The translations under genes and the position numbers were made by a program. The notes under the pieces were generated by a model. That model did not search any database. It was given only the letters and a program-made list of their open reading frames with translations, and was not told the origin of the DNA. Positions 7,904 through 17,291 of a stretch of 41,760 nucleotides of DNA are shown piece after piece. This DNA comes from an uncultured Victivallaceae bacterium (GTDB lineage: Bacteria; Verrucomicrobiota; Lentisphaeria; Victivallales; Victivallaceae): contig CALXOD010000023.1 in NCBI GenBank assembly GCA_944389925.1, positions 1 to 41,760 of the forward strand. The letters are read 5' to 3'. Position 1 is the first letter of the stretch. Every line of letters begins with the position of its first letter.

Positions 7904-9583
7904 TTATTTCCCCTGCATTTTCGCCCAGGAATCCTTGAGCGTGACCGTGCGGTTGAACACGGGACGGCCGGGCCGGGAATCCCGATCCAGTGCGAAATAT
8001 CCCTGCCGCTCAAACTGCACCGTCTCTCCAACTGCCACAGAAGCCAGCGCCGGCTCCAGCAAACATTCCGCCGTCTTGAGCGAATCGGGATTAAGCTGCG
8101 TCAGGAAATCCGTTCCGTCCGCTCCGGGCTGTTCTACGGAAAACAGCCGGTCATACAAGCGGACCGTACCCGGCAGCGCCCGGGATTTTTCCACCCAGTG
8201 AATGGTTCCTTTGACCTTGCGGCCGTCCGGGGCGGAGCCGCCACGGGTTTCGGGATCGTAGGTGCAGATCAGCTCCACCACCCGGCCTTCCGCATCGGTA
8301 ATCACCTCTTCGCAGCGGATGAAGTATCCATACCGAAGCCGCACCTCACGCCCCGGCGCCAGCCGGAAATACCCTTTGGGCGGCTCCATCATGAAATCGG
8401 ACCGTTCGATGTACAATTCCCGCCCGAACGGGATCTCCCGGGTGCCCGCAGCGGGATCTTCCGGATTGTTGATCCCCTGAACCATTTCGACCTGCCCTTC
8501 CGGGTAGTTCTTCAAGGTCACCTTCAATGGATCCAGCACCGCCATGAACCGGGACGCCGTCCGGTTTAACTCCTCACGGATACAGCGTTCCAGCACCGCA
8601 AGGTCGGTTACACTGTTGATCTTGGTCACCCCCAGCCCCGCACTGAAATTGCGGATGGCGGCAGGCGGCACTCCGCGGCGACGCAAGCCGCACAGCGTCG
8701 GCATCCGGGGATCGTCCCAGCCCTCAACGTAATGCTCCTTGACCAGCTGCAAAAGCTTGCGCTTGCTCATCACCGTGTAGGAGAGCTGGAGCCGGGAAAA
8801 TTCATACTGATGCGGGCGATGCGGGAAATCGATCGCCTCCAGCACCCAGTCATACAGTGGCCGATGGATCTCAAACTCCAGCGTGCAGAACGAATGCGTC
8901 ACCCCCTCGAATGCGTCCTCCAGACAGTGGGCGAAGTCATACATCGGGTAAATACACCACTCGTTCCCCTGCCGGAAATGTTCGGCGCGCCGGATCCGGT
9001 ACAGGACCGGGTCGCGCATATGAATATTGGGCGACTGCATGTCGATTGCGGCCCGCAACACCATGGATCCATCCGGAAATTCCCCCGCCCGCATCCGCTG
9101 GAAAAGATCCAGATTTTCCTCGACAGACCGGGAGCGTCCCGGCGGATTGGTCCCCGGAACTGCGGAATTCCCGCGATATTTCTCCCACTCCTCGGGAGAA
9201 AGATCACAGACATAGGCTTTCCCACGCCGGATCAGCTCCAGCGCGCATTCGTACATTTTCTCAAAATAATCCGAAGCGTAATAGATGGTGTCACCGAAAT
9301 CATATCCGAGCCACCGGATGTCTTCGGCAATGGAATCCACATATTCGGTATCCTCTTTGGTCGGATTGGTATCGTCCATGCGAAGATGACAACAGCCGCC
9401 GTTTTCACGGGCAACCCCGAAATCAAGGCAGATGGCCTTGGCGTGGCCGATATGCAAATAACCATTCGGTTCCGGTGGGAAGCGGGTCACCACCTTGCCG
9501 TCATACCGGCCGGCAGCCAGGTCTGCGGCGACGATTTCGCGGATAAAATCAAGAGAAGGCGTGGAAATATTTTCCTCAGACAT
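7904..9583 (-). CDS. glnS: Glutaminyl-tRNA synthetase
   Basis: GlnRS charges tRNA-Gln directly. The 559-residue product matches bacterial GlnRS in length. It has [18 protein letters not shown]-type signature residues with HIGH at 44-47, and the second class I motif as VMSKRK in place of KMSKS. The C-terminal anticodon-binding beta-barrels follow. Start 9583 is chosen because the protein then begins directly with the normal GlnRS N-terminus, with AAGG 13 bases upstream; residues further upstream look non-coding. It converges with the heptose adenylyltransferase gene. Confidence 0.93.
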   Translation of the reverse strand: MSEENISTPSLDFIREIVAADLAAGRYDGKVVTRFPPEPNGYLHIGHAKAICLDFGVARENGGCCHLRMDDTNPTKEDTEYVDSIAEDIRWLGYDFGDTIYYASDYFEKMYECALELIRRGKAYVCDLSPEEWEKYRGNSAVPGTNPPGRSRSVEENLDLFQRMRAGEFPDGSMVLRAAIDMQSPNIHMRDPVLYRIRRAEHFRQGNEWCIYPMYDFAHCLEDAFEGVTHSFCTLEFEIHRPLYDWVLEAIDFPHRPHQYEFSRLQLSYTVMSKRKLLQLVKEHYVEGWDDPRMPTLCGLRRRGVPPAAIRNFSAGLGVTKINSVTDLAVLERCIREELNRTASRFMAVLDPLKVTLKNYPEGQVEMVQGINNPEDPAAGTREIPFGRELYIERSDFMMEPPKGYFRLAPGREVRLRYGYFIRCEEVITDAEGRVVELICTYDPETRGGSAPDGRKVKGTIHWVEKSRALPGTVRLYDRLFSVEQPGADGTDFLTQLNPDSLKTAECLLEPALASVAVGETVQFERQGYFALDRDSRPGRPVFNRTVTLKDSWAKMQGK

Positions 9584-9739
9584 TTTGCAAAAATCCTTAT
9601 CAAGTCTTATTGTAAGTTCATTCAAGTCCGGCATCCCGCGGTGCACGGCCGGATGACCGGGAACCATGTTTTCCGGAGCCGGTAAAAAACACCGGAGTCA
9701 CCGGCATTGTCGGCGGTGAGCCGGAAACGGGAAGAGCGA

Positions 9740-9769
9740 TTGTTTCTGTTTCTGTGTCATGTTTATACA
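9740..9769 (+). promoter_or_regulatory. Candidate promoter of glycosyltransferase gene
   Basis: TTGTTT (9740-9745) and TATACA (9764-9769) are 18 bases apart. A start site near 9777 would lie just before the GGAGAG ribosome site of the GTG start at 9796. The rest of the glnS/glycosyltransferase gap (9584-9739) shows no clear signal beyond CCGG-rich short repeats. Confidence 0.35.
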
Positions 9770-9795
9770 ATACCTTGACCGGAGAGAACTTTCAA

Positions 9796-11058
9796 GTGAA
9801 AATCACGGAACACGAGTGGAATAAATATCGGAAAAAGGCGCTGTTCCGTCCGCTGGAGCCATTGACGCCGCCGCCTGTCTTCGGCCGTTTCATCGTCATT
9901 CCTGTCATGGATGAACTGGAAGAACTGCCGGATACTCTGAAAAGTCTGTCGCTTGCCCTGAACCGTCCCCTCAGCACCTCCACCGGCATCCTGCTGGTCG
10001 TCAACCACCCGCCGGACACCCCGGAAAAACGGCGCGCAGCCGATGAAACCCTTCTGCGGCAGTTGCGCACGGCCGCTCCGGAACTGCTGCAGGGACTCAT
10101 CCCTGGAGAGACACTTTTCTGGATCGACGCAGCCTCCGCAGGGAATGAATTACTCCGCGGCGTGGGCGAGGCGCGCAGAATCGGACTGGATTGTGCCCTG
10201 ACGCTGCTGGCACCGGAACAACGGGAAGAGGCGTTTCTCTGCTGCCTTGATGCCGATTCTCCGGTGGCGCCGGATTATCTGGAGCGGCTGGAGGAATGTT
10301 TCCGGACCCACCCAGAAGCCGGTGCGGTCAGCATTGCCGTCCGGCATCGACCCGGCAAAACGGCGGCAGAGGAAAGCGCCATTCGCGCCTATGAACGCTA
10401 TATGGCGGATTACGTCGCGCGCCTGAAAGAGGCCGGATCGCCCTATGCCTTCCACACCATCGGTTCGGCCATGGCGGTTCGGGTTCCGGTCTATATCGCC
10501 GCGGGCGGCATGCGGGTACGAAGCGGTGCGGAGGACTTTTACTTTCTTCAGGCCGTCCGGAAAATCGCTCCGGTCATTGAATATCCGGAGCCGCTGGTAT
10601 TCCCGGCGGCAAGACCGTCCGACCGGGTCCCTTTCGGCACCGGTCCGGCGATCCGGGCACAACTGGCGGGGCAACCCCTGCCGGAATATGCGAATACCGC
10701 CTTTGCCGCCTTGAAGATATTGCTAAAAGCAGCTGATGACGAAACACTTCGAAATATTGAAAAATTTGACGAAAAAGTGACGGACCCCATCCGTCACTTT
10801 CTCCGGCAACATGGTTTTTACACCGTCTGGCCCTCGGTAATACGGAACCTTCCGGCCCGGAACGGGGCAGCCCGGCAGGCTTTCGACCGCTGGTTTGACG
10901 GTCTGAAAACGCTGCAGTTTCTGAAATCATACCAAAATTCTGCGCCAGATTCACCGGCTGTTTCCGGCGGATCCGTGCCTGATGCCGGAAGCGTCCGGGA
11001 AAAAAGCCGGGATTTTTCCGGAAATGATTGTCTTCCGGGCAATTCCGTGCTACATTAG
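9796..11058 (+). CDS. Family 2-like glycosyltransferase
   Basis: This 420-residue protein looks like a GT-A-fold glycosyltransferase acting in the cytoplasm. It opens with the FIVIPVMDE segment typical of nucleotide-sugar binding and has a DAD metal motif at about 152-154 (LDADSP). GSAMAVRVPVY and GAEDFYFL follow, resembling the acceptor/catalytic ED region of GT2 enzymes. The donor and acceptor are unknown. The GTG at 9796 is preferred over the upstream GTG at 9754 because GGAGAG lies nine bases before it and the best promoter would start transcription after 9754. The last 50 residues are low complexity. A perfect 11-bp hairpin lies inside the gene at 10774-10800. Confidence 0.7.
   Translation: MKITEHEWNKYRKKALFRPLEPLTPPPVFGRFIVIPVMDELEELPDTLKSLSLALNRPLSTSTGILLVVNHPPDTPEKRRAADETLLRQLRTAAPELLQGLIPGETLFWIDAASAGNELLRGVGEARRIGLDCALTLLAPEQREEAFLCCLDADSPVAPDYLERLEECFRTHPEAGAVSIAVRHRPGKTAAEESAIRAYERYMADYVARLKEAGSPYAFHTIGSAMAVRVPVYIAAGGMRVRSGAEDFYFLQAVRKIAPVIEYPEPLVFPAARPSDRVPFGTGPAIRAQLAGQPLPEYANTAFAALKILLKAADDETLRNIEKFDEKVTDPIRHFLRQHGFYTVWPSVIRNLPARNGAARQAFDRWFDGLKTLQFLKSYQNSAPDSPAVSGGSVPDAGSVREKSRDFSGNDCLPGNSVLH
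10774..10800. repeat. Perfect 11-bp intragenic inverted repeat
   Basis: AAAGTGACGGA and TCCGTCACTTT flank a 5-base loop inside the glycosyltransferase coding region. The arm contains the same TGACGG core seen in intergenic repeats at 19.8 and 27.5 kb. Confidence 0.7.
11028..11056 (+). promoter_or_regulatory. Candidate promoter of lipoprotein gene
   Basis: TTGTCT (11028-11033) and TACATT (11051-11056) are 17 bases apart, overlapping the 3' end of the glycosyltransferase gene and about 60 bases before the lipoprotein start. Confidence 0.4.
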
Positions 11059-11115
11059 CTTTCATGAAGACATTCGGGCATTGTTGATGAAAACCGGGAC
11101 AGGGGAGTGGAGTCA

Positions 11116-12810
11116 ATGAAAAATAAACCGATCATATCAGGAATCATCGCAGCAACACTGGCCTTTCTGTGCGGCTGTCATACCACGGAACCTGCCTCCC
11201 CTCAGAAAACACTGCATGAACAGGTAACTTCCCACCTGAATCCCGGCGGCAGCTATTACCAGTACTCTGAACTTACCGCGACTCTGGCCTCACTGTACGC
11301 CTATGGCGACCGTGTCAGCCAGGCCATTCTCCAGTCCGATCTACCGCCGGCCGATCGGGAAAAACTGGCCGGTCTTCTGAATACCGTCATGCTCGGCATC
11401 TCTCTGGCCGGGCTGGATGGAGAAGTGGCCGCGGGCTCCAGTTCCGTCCCGCTGAATCTGCCGCCGGACAGCCCGGTCCGTTACCGCAATGTCTCCTATG
11501 CCGGATACGGCCCCGGAATGGGGCAGGGATTGCTCTGGCAGCTTTTCGGTACGAAAAATCGGGATCTGCGCGATCACCTGAGGGCAATTCCGGCCGATGC
11601 GCTCTTCGTCGCGGATTTTGAATTTTACCCGGAACGCTTCCTTGAGTTTTTCGAACGAATCGCCGCAAATTTCGCCAAGGAAGGACGTCCCACGCTAACC
11701 ATTCCCGATAGCGTGAGAGAGTTTTTCCCAGCAATGGGAGGCGAATGGTTCGTGCTGCTTCGCCCCGTGCCCCCCGAAAAGCAGAATGGGGGAATGCCGA
11801 TCTCATTCCTGATAGGCATGCCAGACCACGGCAACAAAATTTTCCGGAAACTCACCCATTTTGAAGAAACACCAGAGGCCGGAACCACGCGCAAACTGTC
11901 CCAGTTAGGTGCCGTGCTGCCGTTTACGCCGGTTTTGATGGCAGGCGAAAACAGCCTTTGTCTCTACTCCGATGAACAGGCTATTCCAGCGTTCAAAGAA
12001 GGGATCCCCGTGCTCGCCGATACGGAGCAATTCGCCGCGCTGACCTCCGGCTTGAAAATGGAGGGAACGGGATTTTTCTACTCCAGCGCGGGCCTGGGAA
12101 ACTTGCTGACCACCCTCACGCCCGAAATCTGCAACGGGATCGCCATACCGGTAGAGTTGCCGAACCAGCTGTACATCATGCGGAAAGAATCCAACGGACT
12201 CCTGGTGGAAGGGAACTCCGGCTGGGACCTCAATACCACTCAGTTCGGCCTGAGCCTGACGCCGATGCTCCTGCAGCTGTCTCTCGAAATGTTCAACAGC
12301 GCCGAAGATCAGCAGGATGATGCGCAAGAAAATGCGGATTTTCAGGAATGCGGCAATCGTATGCAACAACTCCAGAAGGGTCTGGCAGCTTACGCCGATG
12401 CCCATGACGGCCGTTTCCCTGCAGGAAATGATATCGAAGGATTCCGGGAATTAATCGCCGCCGGCAACATCCCACCCGATGCGGCACTTTGTCCCGCCGC
12501 CCGGGGCGACCAGCCGGCAAAGGATGCCCAGAGCTTCGATTATGACAATTGTTCCTATGTCTATTTCGGCGGCGCCACGCGGCAGTCGCCGCCGTATCTG
12601 CCGCTGGTGGTCGACTGGCCCTTCAACCACCAGGATCGGTTTCATGTGCTGTTCGTCAATGGTGAAATCCGCTCTTATCCCTTAGAGAATCTCTCCAGCT
12701 GTCGGCGGCTGGTCAGTTTCCTTCACAGTGAATTCAAATATACCGAATCGGAATTTCTGAAACTACTCCAGACCGCAGACAAACTGGACGCCAAGTTCAT
12801 CATCCAATAA
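11116..12810 (+). CDS. Lipoprotein of unknown function
   Basis: I do not recognise the family. The 564-residue product starts with a lipoprotein signal: a hydrophobic stretch ending LCGC, so Cys19 is the likely lipidated residue and the protein is exported. The middle has no recognisable catalytic motif. Residues from about 405 on resemble the periplasmic C-terminal domain of prepilin-like/DUF1559-type proteins from the PVC group (YADAHDGRFP near 420; a LFVNGEIRSYP-like end motif). The ATG at 11116 has GGGGAG eight bases upstream. It precedes the HlyD/M50 cassette by 39 bases on the same strand and may be co-expressed with it. Confidence 0.6.
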   Translation: MKNKPIISGIIAATLAFLCGCHTTEPASPQKTLHEQVTSHLNPGGSYYQYSELTATLASLYAYGDRVSQAILQSDLPPADREKLAGLLNTVMLGISLAGLDGEVAAGSSSVPLNLPPDSPVRYRNVSYAGYGPGMGQGLLWQLFGTKNRDLRDHLRAIPADALFVADFEFYPERFLEFFERIAANFAKEGRPTLTIPDSVREFFPAMGGEWFVLLRPVPPEKQNGGMPISFLIGMPDHGNKIFRKLTHFEETPEAGTTRKLSQLGAVLPFTPVLMAGENSLCLYSDEQAIPAFKEGIPVLADTEQFAALTSGLKMEGTGFFYSSAGLGNLLTTLTPEICNGIAIPVELPNQLYIMRKESNGLLVEGNSGWDLNTTQFGLSLTPMLLQLSLEMFNSAEDQQDDAQENADFQECGNRMQQLQKGLAAYADAHDGRFPAGNDIEGFRELIAAGNIPPDAALCPAARGDQPAKDAQSFDYDNCSYVYFGGATRQSPPYLPLVVDWPFNHQDRFHVLFVNGEIRSYPLENLSSCRRLVSFLHSEFKYTESEFLKLLQTADKLDAKFIIQ

Positions 12811-12849
12811 AAAACATTCATAAAGAACCTGTCTCATACTAAAATACCT

Positions 12850-13656
12850 ATGATTGTTCGAATTTTTCTCACTGTCATCGTCAGTTTCAGCAGCGTCTTG
12901 ACGGTTTTGGCCGCATCGCCGGAGGAAACCGGCCCCCGTACGGTGCTGTTCCCGCTGCGCCACGCGATCCTTTCCAGTCAGGTGGAAAGCAGCATCCTCA
13001 AGCATCACCACCAGGAAGGAGAGGCTTTTCAGGAGGGGGACGTACTGATCCAGTTCGACGACTCCGCCTTCCGTCAACGCCTGCTGCGCAGCCAGGCTTC
13101 CACCCGGGAAGCGGAAGCAGGCCTGGAGTATGCCAGAAAAAATCGTGAAACCGTTGCCGATCTCTTCAAAAAGGGGATTCAGGGACAACAGGAGATGGAT
13201 CGTGCCAACTTGGAAGTGGAAGTCGCAGAAGCTCGGCTGCTCGGCATGCAGGCCGCCCAGAAACTGAACGAAAAAGAACTGGCCGATTGTACCATCCGTG
13301 CACCGTTTTCCGGTCGTGTGGTCCGCAAACTGGCGCAGGAACACGAATTCGTCCGGGTCGGTCAGCAGGTGCTGCAGATTCTGGACGACCAAACCCTTCT
13401 GGCCGCTCTGCATGTGGATTCCGCTTTGCGCAATCAGGTGAAACTCGGCGAAACCCGCCGCATCCGTATCGATGAAACCAATACCATTCATACCGGGAAA
13501 ATCACCCAGATTTCCGCGGAAGTGGACTCCGGCAGTCGCACCTTTGAAATCAAAATCAGTATAGACAACACTGATGGGAAACTGGCCGCCGGCATGTCCG
13601 GCGTCCTGCTTCCGGCCTCCCCCGCCATCGCCAAGTCCCCGGAGACGCAGCCATGA
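12850..13656 (+). CDS. HlyD-family periplasmic adaptor protein
   Basis: A membrane-fusion (adaptor) protein of 268 residues, shorter than typical RND adaptors. It has an N-terminal signal sequence (residues 1-22), a split biotinyl-lipoyl-like domain (GEAFQEGDVLIQFDD and IRAPFSGRV...VRVGQQVLQI), a helical hairpin between the halves (about 78-145), and a beta-barrel-like C-terminus. Such proteins bridge an inner-membrane transporter and an outer-membrane channel, but neither an ABC/RND pump nor TolC is encoded next to it. Its stop overlaps the following start as ATGA, so it belongs to the cassette of the next two genes. No strong ribosome site is seen. Confidence 0.8.
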   Translation: MIVRIFLTVIVSFSSVLTVLAASPEETGPRTVLFPLRHAILSSQVESSILKHHHQEGEAFQEGDVLIQFDDSAFRQRLLRSQASTREAEAGLEYARKNRETVADLFKKGIQGQQEMDRANLEVEVAEARLLGMQAAQKLNEKELADCTIRAPFSGRVVRKLAQEHEFVRVGQQVLQILDDQTLLAALHVDSALRNQVKLGETRRIRIDETNTIHTGKITQISAEVDSGSRTFEIKISIDNTDGKLAAGMSGVLLPASPAIAKSPETQP

Positions 13657-15065
13657 GCCAGTCCGCCCCGTCTTCCGAGCTGCAGATCCTGCGCGGCAAG
13701 CTCAATGCGCTCTCCGCCGTTATTCGACTCGGCCACGAAGCCTATGACAAAGAGGAATTAGCCGATTGGGCCGGACACGTTGTAAACAACAGCGTGCTGC
13801 TGCTGCCCTATTACCGCTCCGCCCTGATTGATCTGCGCGGCAACGCCCCCCGGCTGACGGCGGTCACCGGTCAAACCGCAGTCAACGCCAATACCGAATA
13901 TGCGCACCATGTACTCGCCCTGATCCGGAAATTCCGCCGACTGGAGAAAGTCACGGAACTGACCGAAGAAGTTCTGGATGAAAACGGCGCATCCGCAGAA
14001 GCCGAGGAGGCTTTTGCCGCCCTGCAGGCGACTTCTCCCCTGCTTTATCTGGTGCCGTTTCGCCAGGCAGGCCGTAAAAATGCGGACGAAGCCGATTTTC
14101 TCTGGCTGGTTGAATTCGACAAACCGGAATCCCGGGCCGTGGCACCCGCACTGCTGGCGCTGCTCAAGGAACATTATTCCGAATCGTTGTTCTACGTCAC
14201 CAGCCGCAAAAAGAAGTCATGGCACCACCGCCTGCTGGAACGTCGCAGCTGGATGCGGCCGTCCCGTCTGATTCTGGTCCTTCTGCTGCTCTTCGCTCTG
14301 TCGACGGTTCTGGTACGAATCCGCCAGACGGTTTCGGCGGAATTTGAATTGATTCCGGCACGGGAATCGATTGCCTATTCACCATTTGAAGGGGTCATTG
14401 ACCGCTGTCTTTTCAAAAGCGGCGATCCGGTACGGAAAGGTGATCCGGTCATTCTGTTTGAAACCGATGAGCGACAATTCAATCTGGAAACCGCCCGCAA
14501 TGAATACAACCGGATCAATGCCCAGCTGGATCTGACCCGCCGGCAGTCCTTCCTGGACCCGGCCAAACGTGCCCAGATCAAATTGCTGGAACTGCAAAAG
14601 GAAAAAGCCGCCATCGACATTGAGCGCAACGAATGGTACCTTGCCCGCAGTCGGGTAACAGCGGAAGTCGACGGCATTCTCGATGCAGGCGACGCCGACA
14701 AGCTCTCCGGCAAGGCGGTTCGTCCCGGCGAAAAACTTTTTGAAGTGCTGGGCACCGGCGATATGGTGGCCGAAATCGCACTGGATGAACGCAACGCCTC
14801 AGTATTGAACGAAGAAACCGCGATTACCCTGTATTTGCACGCACGTCCGGAAGTGGCGATTCCCGCACGAATCCAGAACGTAACCGGACGGCCGCTGCTG
14901 ACACCGCGCCGAACCTATTGTTATTTGATCCGCGCTGATTTTTCCGCTCCGGCAAACCTGGAACTGATTTGCGGCATGCGCGGCATCGCCCGGATTGCGG
15001 GACCGCGGGTGACGCTGGGGTATTACCTTTTCCGGCACCTGGTGTTATGGTACCGACAACTCTGA
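13653..15065 (+). CDS. GAF-like/HlyD hybrid membrane protein
   Basis: The 470-residue protein has two parts. The first 185 residues are predicted cytoplasmic and resemble a GAF-type sensor fold (helix, then VVNNSVLLLPYYRSALIDL); the assignment is tentative. A single membrane segment follows at about 205-221, after a basic stretch. The rest is HlyD-like: AYSPFEGVIDRCLFKSGDPVRKGDPV is the first lipoyl half (long run split here by description), a helical hairpin follows, and AEVDGILDAGD with PGEKLFEV forms the second half. This suggests a periplasmic adaptor tied to a cytoplasmic sensing or docking domain. It overlaps the HlyD gene (ATGA) and is 13 bases from the M50 protease gene. Confidence 0.72.
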   Translation: MSQSAPSSELQILRGKLNALSAVIRLGHEAYDKEELADWAGHVVNNSVLLLPYYRSALIDLRGNAPRLTAVTGQTAVNANTEYAHHVLALIRKFRRLEKVTELTEEVLDENGASAEAEEAFAALQATSPLLYLVPFRQAGRKNADEADFLWLVEFDKPESRAVAPALLALLKEHYSESLFYVTSRKKKSWHHRLLERRSWMRPSRLILVLLLLFALSTVLVRIRQTVSAEFELIPARESIAYSPFEGVIDRCLFKSGDPVRKGDPVILFETDERQFNLETARNEYNRINAQLDLTRRQSFLDPAKRAQIKLLELQKEKAAIDIERNEWYLARSRVTAEVDGILDAGDADKLSGKAVRPGEKLFEVLGTGDMVAEIALDERNASVLNEETAITLYLHARPEVAIPARIQNVTGRPLLTPRRTYCYLIRADFSAPANLELICGMRGIARIAGPRVTLGYYLFRHLVLWYRQL

Positions 15066-15078
15066 TGCGGTACCACTC

Positions 15079-17271
15079 ATGATCATTCGAGAAGACAATG
15101 TCGCAGCCCCGCTCTCCCCGGAATCGCTGCCGACACCAGAGACCACCACACCGACGCCTCCTCCGCGAAAGGGCGTCCAGACGCCCCCGCAGCGACTGGG
15201 CGAACTGCGACCGGATCTGGAATTGTTTCGCGGCGACCGGAATGAATTCGGCGAAGCCACCTGGGTGATTTTCGACCCGGTCGCCGACACCTATTTCCGC
15301 ATCACAGACGAAGACTACCGGATCATCCGCCTCTGGACCGGCAACCCGGAACCACAGGCTTTCGTCGCCAAACTGGCCAATGCCGGTCTCAGGGTTGCGC
15401 CGGAACGGCTGCTGTTGCTCTCCGCTTTCATGTACCAGAACGGACTGCTGCGTCCCGGTTACCGGACCTCGGAGGAACGGTGCATGAAAATGCGGGAAAT
15501 GCGCAAGAAGATGTTCTGGCATATGATGCTGAATTACTATTTGTTCTTCCGGATTCCCCTCTGGTCGCCGGACCGGTTCATCTGTCGCACCCGGGACGTG
15601 GTGGAGACGGTTTTCAACCGCTGGGTGCTGGCGGCGCTGCGGGTACTGGCCGGAATCGGCTACCTGTGTTTAATCGTCAACTGGTACCGCTTCACGGATG
15701 CATTTCTGAATTCGATTTCGCTGCAGGGCATGATCCGTTATTCCATTGCCGTCATGGTCATAAAAGTCATCCATGAGTTTTCCCACGCTTATACCGCCCG
15801 GCATTTCGGCTGCCGGGTGCGGCGGATGGGGGTGGCATTCATCTTCTTCTTTCCCCGGCTTTATACGGACCTGACGGACTCCTGGCGGGTACGGGACCGT
15901 TACCGCCGTTTTCTCATCGACGGGGCGGGCATTTTCAGCGAACTGATCATCGGCGGCATTGCGGCGCTGGTCTGGACCAACACCGGGCCGGGGTTGACTC
16001 ATGCGGTTTCCTATTATATTTTTGCGGTCAGCATTATCAACACGGTGCTGATCAACGGGAACCCGTTCATCCGTTACGACGGCTACTACATGCTCATGGA
16101 CCTGGTCAACATTGACAATCTACAGAAACGCGGCACCATTGTGGTACGCAACCTGTGGCGGCATTATCTTTTCGGCCTGCCGGCGGAACCGGATCCGTCG
16201 CGCGGCTGGAAACGTGCATTTTTGATCGCTTACGGATTCGGGATGTTTTTCTACCGGATTTTCCTGTATTTGTCGATCATTCTGCTGGTTTATTTCAATT
16301 TCGCCAAGGCGGTGGGGATCGTATTGCTGATTCTGGAAGTTTATCTGATGATTTTAAAACCGATTATGGGAGAAGGGAAGGCATTGTTTATGAACAGAAA
16401 ACGAATGAATCGCCGCAAAGCGCTGCTGTCTCTTTCCGGCGCGGCCCTGATCATCGCGCTTCTGGCCGTGCCGCTGCCCTGGAGAATCGCCGCTCCCTGC
16501 GAAGTTGCCGCCCCCGGAGCCGTCATGATCTACGCACCGGAAAACGGCATTGCGGTCCAACTGCCGCCTGAGGACGGCAGTCGGGTGACAGCCGGAGATC
16601 TGCTGCTGCTTCAGGAAAATCCCCAGCTGGATTGGCGTCTCCAGGAAGCGGATGTCGGTATTGCGCTGGATTCAGAACAGCTTGATCAGGCGGAGCGCTC
16701 CGATCAACTGCTCGGCCAGGTCGCAATCATCCGTGAATCTCTGGAAAGCAGCCGCGCGACCCGGGAAGAAACATTGCGTCGCCGGGAACTGCTCGCCACC
16801 AAGGCCCCTCTGGACGGCATTTTCACCCGTCGGGACCGCCATCTGACTCCGGGCAAGCGACTGAATCGCGGAGATCTGATCGGAGAAATTCACCCCTCTC
16901 AGTCACCACAGATCACCGCTTACGTATCGGAAGAAGACGTAAAATTTCTACGCGTGGGCGATACGGTCAGCGTCGAGCTGAATGGTGATCTCCCTTCCTA
17001 TCCCGGAAAAATCACCTCCATCCGCGAAGTCACCACTCTGCTGTCCCCCTCTCCCTTGCTGGATGCATTCGGCGGCCCGATCCTGACTACGCCGATTGAG
17101 GAAAACGCATTTCTGCCGCAGACGGCCTGTTACCGGGTAGAAGTACTGCTGACGGACCAGACTCTTCCGACTGGCCGCTCGGGAACGACGCGCATTCGGC
17201 GTTACGCCTCCATCGGCGGCAATCTGCTGCGCACTGTGCTTCGGGTACTCCGGCGGGAGTTGAGCTTCTGA
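15079..17271 (+). CDS. M50 zinc metalloprotease with PqqD-like head and HlyD-like tail
   Basis: The 730-residue protein combines three modules. Residues 40-125 resemble a PqqD-type winged helix (WVIFDPVADTYFRITDED), the fold used as a peptide-recognition element in RiPP systems. Residues 145-450 form a multi-pass membrane protease: HEFSH at 232-236 is the zinc motif and NPFIRYDG with Asp334 the third-ligand region, as in the peptide zinc metalloprotease branch of family M50. After a further membrane segment (about 437-455), residues 470-690 form HlyD-like lipoyl/barrel domains in the periplasm. Such proteins are thought to process or export peptides. Start ATG at 15079. No precursor peptide, radical enzyme or ABC exporter is adjacent. 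Confidence 0.82.
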   Translation: MIIREDNVAAPLSPESLPTPETTTPTPPPRKGVQTPPQRLGELRPDLELFRGDRNEFGEATWVIFDPVADTYFRITDEDYRIIRLWTGNPEPQAFVAKLANAGLRVAPERLLLLSAFMYQNGLLRPGYRTSEERCMKMREMRKKMFWHMMLNYYLFFRIPLWSPDRFICRTRDVVETVFNRWVLAALRVLAGIGYLCLIVNWYRFTDAFLNSISLQGMIRYSIAVMVIKVIHEFSHAYTARHFGCRVRRMGVAFIFFFPRLYTDLTDSWRVRDRYRRFLIDGAGIFSELIIGGIAALVWTNTGPGLTHAVSYYIFAVSIINTVLINGNPFIRYDGYYMLMDLVNIDNLQKRGTIVVRNLWRHYLFGLPAEPDPSRGWKRAFLIAYGFGMFFYRIFLYLSIILLVYFNFAKAVGIVLLILEVYLMILKPIMGEGKALFMNRKRMNRRKALLSLSGAALIIALLAVPLPWRIAAPCEVAAPGAVMIYAPENGIAVQLPPEDGSRVTAGDLLLLQENPQLDWRLQEADVGIALDSEQLDQAERSDQLLGQVAIIRESLESSRATREETLRRRELLATKAPLDGIFTRRDRHLTPGKRLNRGDLIGEIHPSQSPQITAYVSEEDVKFLRVGDTVSVELNGDLPSYPGKITSIREVTTLLSPSPLLDAFGGPILTTPIEENAFLPQTACYRVEVLLTDQTLPTGRSGTTRIRRYASIGGNLLRTVLRVLRRELSF

Positions 17272-17291
17272 GCCTGGATGAGACACGTGCC

